Position numbers and translations under genes: made by a program. Source: Bog-473 sp963783965 (GTDB lineage Bacteria > Actinomycetota > Acidimicrobiia > Acidimicrobiales > RAAP-2). From it: DNA of 64,000 nt. A model generated the notes under the pieces. It ran no database searches and had not been told where the DNA came from. It saw only the letters and a program-made list of their open reading frames with translations. The stretch spans positions 62,001 through 126,000 of the forward strand of contig CAWAPQ010000007.1 in NCBI GenBank assembly GCA_963783965.1. The letters are read 5' to 3'. Below are positions 59,060 to 64,000 of this stretch, one piece after another. Each line of letters opens with the position of its first letter. The stretch's first letter is position 1.

Positions 59060-59872
59060 ATGGACGAACGGCAGGCGCGTGCGGTGGAGGAGGCCCGGCT
59101 GCTCGTCGACGCCCGGCAGGAGCTCTATGGGGAGTCGGAGCCAACGACGTGTGACGCCATGCTGCAACTGGGCCGTGTCCTGCGCGACGCCGGCGAGTTG
59201 CACGAGGCAGAACGGGTCCTGACGGCCGCGCTCTCACTGCTGAACCGATCACCCGAGACCAACGGGAGCCGGGTGCGCTGGACCGAGTTCAACCTGGCCA
59301 TCGTCCTCGACCGCCTGGGCGAACAGGAGGCGGCCCGGCGGCTCTGGGAGAGCGTGCTTGCGTCTTCCGACCGCGACGAGGGCATCGACAGCGAGCTGTC
59401 CAGGCAGACGGCCACCAACTTGGCGATCACGCTGCGCAAACTCCGCCGTTACGGCGACGAATTCCCGCTCAGGGTACGGGTGCTCGAAACCGCCACACGG
59501 TCGCTCGGCCCCGACGACGCCGCGACCCTCCGGGCTCAGATCGACCTGGCCCAGACACACCGGCATCTCGGCAACCACGAACTGGCACTGGACCTGTTCA
59601 CCGAGGCCCTCGCCGGATTGGAGCGCACCGGAGGAGACCAGCGGACGATCCTGTACCAGAAGTGGGCGATCGCCACCGAGTTGGTCGCGCTCAAGCGCTC
59701 GAAAGAAGCGGCCCAGATGTTCGATCAGGTCGTGGCCGGCGCCGTCGAGCACCTCGAGCCCGATGACCCATTCCGGCGGAGTGCGGTGCGGCAACGGCGG
59801 GGGTACTGGCTGCTCGGCAAATTCTCGAGGTTCGGTCGCAAGGGCCGGCCGGGCGACACGCCCGGCAGCTGA
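59060..59872 (+). CDS. Tetratricopeptide-repeat protein
   Basis: The 270-residue helical protein contains several TPR-like units: LLVDARQELYGESEPTTCDAMLQLGRVLRDAGELHEAERVLTAAL, then NLAIVLDRLGEQEAARRLWESVL, LAITLRKLRRYGDEFPLRVRVLE, and DLAQTHRHLGNHELALDLFTEAL. It ends basic (KFSRFGRKGRPG). TPR proteins bind partners; none is evident. The HAD phosphatase starts 9 bases downstream, probably in the same operon. Confidence 0.8.
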   Translation: MDERQARAVEEARLLVDARQELYGESEPTTCDAMLQLGRVLRDAGELHEAERVLTAALSLLNRSPETNGSRVRWTEFNLAIVLDRLGEQEAARRLWESVLASSDRDEGIDSELSRQTATNLAITLRKLRRYGDEFPLRVRVLETATRSLGPDDAATLRAQIDLAQTHRHLGNHELALDLFTEALAGLERTGGDQRTILYQKWAIATELVALKRSKEAAQMFDQVVAGAVEHLEPDDPFRRSAVRQRRGYWLLGKFSRFGRKGRPGDTPGS

Positions 59873-59881
59873 CGCCCGGTC

Positions 59882-60520
59882 ATGGATCGCGTCCAGACGT
59901 TGCTCGCCCTCGACGTCGACGGCGTGCTCATCGACCCGTGGCGCGGCGGGCGTGGACCGTGGCAGCACGCCTTCGGCGAACGCTTCGGGGTCGATGCCGC
60001 CGACCTGGACGAGACCCTCTTCGCCACGGCCTGGTCCGAGGTCATCGTCGGGCAGCGCCCGGTTGAGTCCGCCCTGGCCGAGGCCCTGCACGAACTGGGT
60101 TGGGGTATGGGCGTCGAGGCCGCGTTGCAGTGCTGGTTCGAGGAGGACTTCGTACTGGAGCCTGCGGTCATGACTGCAGCCGCTGCTTGGGCGGAGCTCG
60201 GCATTCCCCTCGCGTTGGTGTCCAACCAGGAGCGTCGGCGCGCCCGGTACTTGGAGGAACGCCTGGCGCAGGTGCTCCCCCTCAGCGGCGTCGCCTTCTC
60301 GGGCGATCTCGGTCTCGTGAAGACGGATCCGGACTTCTACAACCGGGCCGAGCGCCGTCTCGGCATTGGCGGCCACGGTGGGACTGTCGTCTTTCTCGAC
60401 GACACGGCGAGCAACGTCGAAGCGGCCTTGCGGCACGGCTGGGTCGGCATCCACTTCGCCAAGGACAGGGATTGGCAGGGCGAGGTGGGTGCCGCGCTCG
60501 AACGCGCCCGGTTGCGCTGA
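59882..60520 (+). CDS. HAD-superfamily hydrolase
   Basis: The 212-residue protein has motif I LLALDVDGVLIDPW (nucleophile and acid Asp), motif II LALVSNQERRRARYL, a Lys at GDLGLVKTDPDFY, and motif IV VVFLDDTASNVEAALRHGW. It is a phosphatase-type HAD with a helical cap. Substrate unknown. It is 9 bases after the TPR gene. Confidence 0.87.
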   Translation: MDRVQTLLALDVDGVLIDPWRGGRGPWQHAFGERFGVDAADLDETLFATAWSEVIVGQRPVESALAEALHELGWGMGVEAALQCWFEEDFVLEPAVMTAAAAWAELGIPLALVSNQERRRARYLEERLAQVLPLSGVAFSGDLGLVKTDPDFYNRAERRLGIGGHGGTVVFLDDTASNVEAALRHGWVGIHFAKDRDWQGEVGAALERARLR

Positions 60521-60694
60521 GCCGTCAGTGCCCTTCGAGGATCCGACCCGGCTTGGCCTTGGTCGCCGCCACGAAGCCCCGGACTTTAGGAGTCCTGTCT
60601 CGCAGGCGGCAATGGCCAATCGTCCCGGTGGCCAGCCTGCCGGAGCGTCCTCGTGCTGGCGCCACTCGCCGACGACGACGGGACCCGCTGGAGA

Positions 60695-61348
60695 TCAGCC
60701 GAGCGGTCCCACGAACATGTCCAGGCTTTCCTCGAGACCGAGGATCTCAATGTCCGAGCGTCGGCGCTCCTCCCAGGCCCCCCGGGCCATGCGGAAGCGG
60801 ATGGTGCGCCCCGATCCGTCGCGCCGGTGCCCTCTCGCCTCGCCATTCTCGTCGTATCCAACCGCTCGCGACGTCGCCAACGACGCCGCGTTGTCCTCGA
60901 ATGCGCCGCTCAGTGCCTCCTCTGCGCCGAGGCCGGCGAAGGCCAGGTGCAAAATCGCCTCACGCATCTCCCTGCCCAGACCCAGACCCTGGTGCGCCCG
61001 ACCGAGCCACGATCCGGTCTCGACGGAACGGACAGCGCGGAAATGCTCGGCACCGAGATCCTGCACGCCGACGGGCTTCCCACCCACGAAGGCACCACAG
61101 GTGAGGGTCCAGTTGTTCGGCGACCAATTGGCGCGATGCCGCCACATCCACTGTGCCGCCTCACGAGCACGTTGACGCGGCTCGACGTCGGTCCACGGGA
61201 CGAAGAAGGGCATCGCTCCGGGGTCGTGGATACCCGCATCGACGAGCGCGACCAGGTCGGCGAACTCCTCCTCACGCAGGAGACGCAGCTCGAGGCGCGG
61301 CGTGCGGACGACGAGGCCGAACAGGGGCCAGAAAGTGGTCGGCCCCAT
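60695..61348 (-). CDS. GNAT acetyltransferase
   Basis: The 217-residue RimJ-like GNAT shows VRTPRLELRLLREEEFADLVALVDAG, VGVQDLGAEHFRAVRSVETGSWLGRAHQGLGLGREMREAILHLAFAGLGAEEALSGAFEDNAASLATSRAVGY. The ATG at 61348 is 3 bases after the mutase stop, so the two are in one transcript. Substrate unknown. Confidence 0.85.
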   Translation of the reverse strand: MGPTTFWPLFGLVVRTPRLELRLLREEEFADLVALVDAGIHDPGAMPFFVPWTDVEPRQRAREAAQWMWRHRANWSPNNWTLTCGAFVGGKPVGVQDLGAEHFRAVRSVETGSWLGRAHQGLGLGREMREAILHLAFAGLGAEEALSGAFEDNAASLATSRAVGYDENGEARGHRRDGSGRTIRFRMARGAWEERRRSDIEILGLEESLDMFVGPLG

Positions 61349-61351
61349 GGC

Positions 61352-62959
61352 TCAGCCGCCGGGTTGGTAGACGCCGAACTCGGCGCGCAACACATCGGAC
61401 ACCTCGCCGAGGGTGGCCATCTGCCCGAGCGCCGCCTTCATCGGGACGAGCAGGTTGCCATCCCCCTTGGCCGTCTCTGCGATGTCGGCCAGCGCACGGT
61501 CCACGGCTGCCTGGTCACGCTCGGCGCGGACGGACCGCGTGCGGTCGATCTGGATCTGCTGCAGTTTGACGTCTATCGGGAAGACTTCCGTGGGGTCCTC
61601 CTCGGCGTCCGTGAAGCGGTTGACGCCGACGACCACCTTCTCACCGTCGTCGACGGACTTGGCAAAGCTGTAGGCGGCCGCTTCGATCTCCTCCTGCATG
61701 AACCGGGCCTCAATGGCGGCCACCGCGCCGCCGAGCTGCTCAATCCGGTCCAGATACGCGTTGGCGGCCTGCTCCACCTCGTCGGTGAGTGACTCCACGA
61801 AGTACGAACCGGCCAGGGGATCGACCGTGTCGGCAACGCCCGACTCGAACCCGACGATCTGCTGGGTGCGGAGCGCGATCTTGGCTGCCCGCGTGGTTGG
61901 CAACCCGAGCGCTTCGTCAAAGCCGTTCGTGTGCAGGCTCTGTGTGCCCCCGAGCGCCGCAGCGAGGCTCTGCACCGTGACCCGGACGATGTTGTTCTCG
62001 GGCTGCTGCGCCGTCAACGTCGAACCGCCGGTCTGGGTGTGGAAGCGCAGCATCCGGGAGCGTTCATCCTTGGCACCGAAGCGCTCGCTCATGATGCGGG
62101 CCCACATGCGCCGCGCAGCCCGGTACTTCGCCACCTCTTCGAAGAGGTTGTTGTGCGCGTTCCAGAAGAACGACAGCCGAGGCGCGAACGCGTCCACGTC
62201 CATGCCGGCAGCGATCGCCGCTTCGACGTAGGCGATCCCGTTGGCGAGCGTGAAGGCGATCTCCTGCACCGCCGTCGAGCCCGCCTCTCGAATGTGGTAC
62301 CCCGAAATGGAGATGGTGTTCCAGCTCGGAAGGTTCGACGCACAGTACGAGAACGTGTCGACGATGAGACGCATGGAAGGACGCGGCGGGTAGATGTACG
62401 TCCCGCGGGCGATGTACTCCTTCAAGATGTCGTTTTGAATGGTGCCGCGGATCTTGTCGCTGGCCACACCCTGCTCCTCGGCCACCAATTGGTAGAGGAG
62501 CAGCAGGATCGCGCCGGTGGCGTTGATCGTCATGGAGGTGGTGACCTTGTCCATCGGGAGGTCCGCCATGAGGAGACGCATGTCGGCCAACGAATCGATG
62601 GCGACGCCCACCTTGCCCACCTCGCCCTCGGCGCGCGGGTGGTCGGAGTCGTAGCCCATCTGGGTGGGCAGGTCGAAGGCACACGACAACCCGGTCTGCC
62701 CGGCCTCGAGCAGGAACTTGAAGCGCTGGTTGGTCTGCTCGGCAGAACCGAAGCCGGCGTACTGGCGCATCGTCCAGAGCTTCGAGCGGTACATGCCCGG
62801 ATGGACGCCCCGGGTGTACGGGTACCCTCCCGGCTCGCCCAGCTGCGTGGCCGGGTCCCAGCCCGCCAGGTCCTCCGGACGGTAGACGGGCTGAACGGCA
62901 ATGCCCGAGTCGGTGAGGCGCTGGGGGGTGTTCTGGGGTTCCTTCTTCTCCGGTGTCAC
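61352..62959 (-). CDS. Methylmalonyl-CoA mutase, large-subunit catalytic domain
   Basis: The 535-residue protein is the TIM-barrel part of B12-dependent acyl-CoA mutases without the C-terminal B12 domain: GGYPYTRGVHPGMYRSKLWTMRQYAGFGSAEQTN, GLSCAFDLPTQMGYDSDHP, GTIQNDILKEYIARGTYIYPPRPSMR, NTISISGYHIREAGSTAVQEIAFTLANG. Tyr in RQYAGF and Arg in ARGTYI match the residues that distinguish methylmalonyl-CoA from isobutyryl-CoA mutases, so methylmalonyl-CoA is favoured. The B12 subunit must be elsewhere. Start is GTG at 62959, divergent from the VOC gene. Confidence 0.9.
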   Translation of the reverse strand: MTPEKKEPQNTPQRLTDSGIAVQPVYRPEDLAGWDPATQLGEPGGYPYTRGVHPGMYRSKLWTMRQYAGFGSAEQTNQRFKFLLEAGQTGLSCAFDLPTQMGYDSDHPRAEGEVGKVGVAIDSLADMRLLMADLPMDKVTTSMTINATGAILLLLYQLVAEEQGVASDKIRGTIQNDILKEYIARGTYIYPPRPSMRLIVDTFSYCASNLPSWNTISISGYHIREAGSTAVQEIAFTLANGIAYVEAAIAAGMDVDAFAPRLSFFWNAHNNLFEEVAKYRAARRMWARIMSERFGAKDERSRMLRFHTQTGGSTLTAQQPENNIVRVTVQSLAAALGGTQSLHTNGFDEALGLPTTRAAKIALRTQQIVGFESGVADTVDPLAGSYFVESLTDEVEQAANAYLDRIEQLGGAVAAIEARFMQEEIEAAAYSFAKSVDDGEKVVVGVNRFTDAEEDPTEVFPIDVKLQQIQIDRTRSVRAERDQAAVDRALADIAETAKGDGNLLVPMKAALGQMATLGEVSDVLRAEFGVYQPGG

Positions 62960-63015
62960 GGCAAGGAGCCTACGAAGGATCCGGGTCCCCCGGCGACACG
63001 GGGCAGACTACGGGC

Positions 63016-63468
63016 GTGGACGACGCCTCCGAACCCGTTTTCTCGCATTTCGGCATCTGCGTCAGCGACCTGGAGCGGTCGCTGCGCTTCTACTGCGACG
63101 CACTCGGCTTCGAGCAGGCAGAGTCGCACGCCATCGGCTCTGAGTTCGCTCGGCTCATGGATTTCCCCGATGTGGACGTCACGTCCCAGTTCATCCGGCG
63201 CGGGCCCACCGCCATTGAGCTCCTGGCGTTCCGGGAGCCCACACCGTTCGGCCCGCGCGAGCGACGCGCGGTCAACCAGCTCGGATTGACGCACCTGTCC
63301 TTCCGTGTGCGGGATGTCGCGGCCACGGCAGCCCGGATGGTGGAGTTGGGAGGGTCGATCGTCGAGTCGAGCCGGACGACGATCGACCTCGGTGGCACAG
63401 CCCTCGAGTTCGTCTATTGCACCGACCCCGACGGGGTCCGAGTGGAGTTGATGGACCTCGGCGGCTGA
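63016..63468 (+). CDS. VOC family protein, possible methylmalonyl-CoA epimerase
   Basis: The 150-residue glyoxalase-fold protein has paired VOC modules: SHFGICVSDLERSLRFYCDALGFEQ, AIELLAF, LTHLSFRVRDVAATAARMVELGG and DPDGVRVELMDLGG. The His and Glu residues in these segments are the usual metal ligands. GTG at 63016 is chosen as start. It is divergent from the mutase by 56 bases, which suits an epimerase, but the VOC family is diverse. Its 3' end overlaps the convergent gene by 55 bases. Confidence 0.7.
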   Translation: MDDASEPVFSHFGICVSDLERSLRFYCDALGFEQAESHAIGSEFARLMDFPDVDVTSQFIRRGPTAIELLAFREPTPFGPRERRAVNQLGLTHLSFRVRDVAATAARMVELGGSIVESSRTTIDLGGTALEFVYCTDPDGVRVELMDLGG

Positions 63469-64000
63469 TCCGGTACCGGCCCTGCGTCGGCGGCCTCTCG
63501 GAGGGCCTGTTCGTCGAGCTCCCGATCCACTCGCACCGCCCTGCGCTCGTCCATGTGCATCCAGCGCAGGGCGACGGGGATCATCGGCCAGAGCATGAGC
63601 GTGTCGCCGACCACCCACATGATGTCGCCCCCGACGTGCAGGTCGGTGACGTAGGACGGGCCCCAGGCCCGATGGGTGGCGAAGTAGGCAGGGAACATCT
63701 CGTGGGTGGCGCCGGCCAGCGACAGCCCGGTGAAGGTGTCGATCGGGATGGCCAGGAAGAGGTAGAAGAATTGCAGCGCAGGGTGAAGCCGGTGCGCATT
63801 GGGATCGTTCCCGAAGATCTGCCGCCAGAACAAGTAGCCCACGAGCAGGAAAGCCAGGTGCTCAGCGTTGTGCACGCTCTCCTGCGTGAGCGTGTAGTTG
63901 TACCAGATGGTCAGGTGGCTGATCGGGATGACGACGGCGTACAGAATGAACGCCACGATCGGGTTGCCGAAGAATTTGGCCACGCGTGAGCGCAATGCCT
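63414..64000 (-). CDS. CtaG-like cytochrome c oxidase assembly membrane protein, 5' truncated
   Basis: The visible 193 or so residues contain helices with conserved His: YTLTQESVHNAEHLAFLLVGYLFWRQIFGND, HPALQFFYLFLAIPIDTFTGLSL and DLHVGGDIMWVVGDTLMLWPMIPVALRWM. These match the CtaG (Caa3-type) family, which helps copper insertion into cytochrome oxidase. The frame remains open to the right edge, and family members are about 300 residues, so the start lies outside the window. It is convergent with the VOC gene. Confidence 0.75.
   Translation of the reverse strand, partial: ALRSRVAKFFGNPIVAFILYAVVIPISHLTIWYNYTLTQESVHNAEHLAFLLVGYLFWRQIFGNDPNAHRLHPALQFFYLFLAIPIDTFTGLSLAGATHEMFPAYFATHRAWGPSYVTDLHVGGDIMWVVGDTLMLWPMIPVALRWMHMDERRAVRVDRELDEQALREAADAGPVPDQPPRSINSTRTPSGSVQ

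Noticed and set aside
60521..60694. Gap between HAD and GNAT genes as a possible RNA gene
   Set aside because: Convergent 3' ends with no strong hairpin or tRNA-like fold that I could pick out.

Overview
The window looks like chromosome from a high-GC actinobacterium. The best guess is an Acidimicrobiia-type lineage. This rests on F420/flavin luciferase-like oxidoreductases, an AftD-type arabinofuranosyltransferase, a SigK/RskA-like ECF pair, a MshB/Mca-type deacetylase, an AccA3-type biotin carboxylase and frequent GTG starts with 1-4 bp gene overlaps. The taxonomic placement is inference. I saw no rRNA, tRNA, insertion sequence, phage gene or CRISPR array.

Region 1 (1-14.2 kb, nearly all minus strand) is visibly lower in GC and carries cell-envelope functions: a frameshifted polytopic GT-C-like membrane protein with a repetitive tail, a giant AftD-like arabinofuranosyltransferase, a very unusual transporter/sensor/histidine-kinase fusion whose phosphoacceptor His is Asp, then a tightly packed group read GT4 glycosyltransferase > methyltransferase > methyltransferase > sulfotransferase.

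Region 2 (14.5-34 kb) is GC-rich core and accessory metabolism: a Met-rich membrane protein, sahH with a hairpin-rich leader, an ECF sigma/anti-sigma pair with a divergent membrane gene, a ltaE/LLM oxidoreductase/PIG-L deacetylase group, and a translationally coupled operon of LLM oxidoreductase, SCP2-type thiolase, KAS III and a nucleotidyltransferase. After these come a GH43-type secreted hydrolase, a probable copper cluster (WHxH membrane protein > CopC-CopD fusion > YcnI), yceH and a collagen-like membrane protein.

Region 3 (34-47.5 kb) holds an SDR and an aldehyde dehydrogenase divergent from an acyl-CoA synthetase. It also has small enzymes (GNATs, Tag, quinone oxidoreductase), a universal stress protein, a frameshifted membrane-anchored sulfatase, an LLM oxidoreductase/SDR pair, and an ArsR-SRPBCC operon whose promoter, operator and leaderless start can all be read from the sequence.

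Region 4 (47.5-54.5 kb) is one minus-strand operon, rmlB > rmlD > ugd > UDP-glucuronate decarboxylase > GT2 > WbbL-like GT2 > tandem aspartic protease. It implies dTDP-rhamnose and UDP-xylose supply, glycosyl transfer, and an unexpected envelope protease.

Region 5 (54.5-64 kb) has birA divergent from the biotin-bearing acyl-CoA carboxylase alpha subunit, an M20 amidohydrolase and ABM protein, small hypothetical and TPR proteins, a HAD phosphatase, a methylmalonyl-CoA mutase large subunit with a divergent VOC protein, and a 5'-truncated CtaG-like protein. Together the carboxylase, VOC protein and mutase suggest a propionyl-CoA to succinyl-CoA route.

At least five single-base indels can be inferred in C/G runs of four genes (336-2120, GT4, sulfatase, rmlB). 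Correcting each restores one continuous family-like protein, so sequence or assembly error is more likely than decay.
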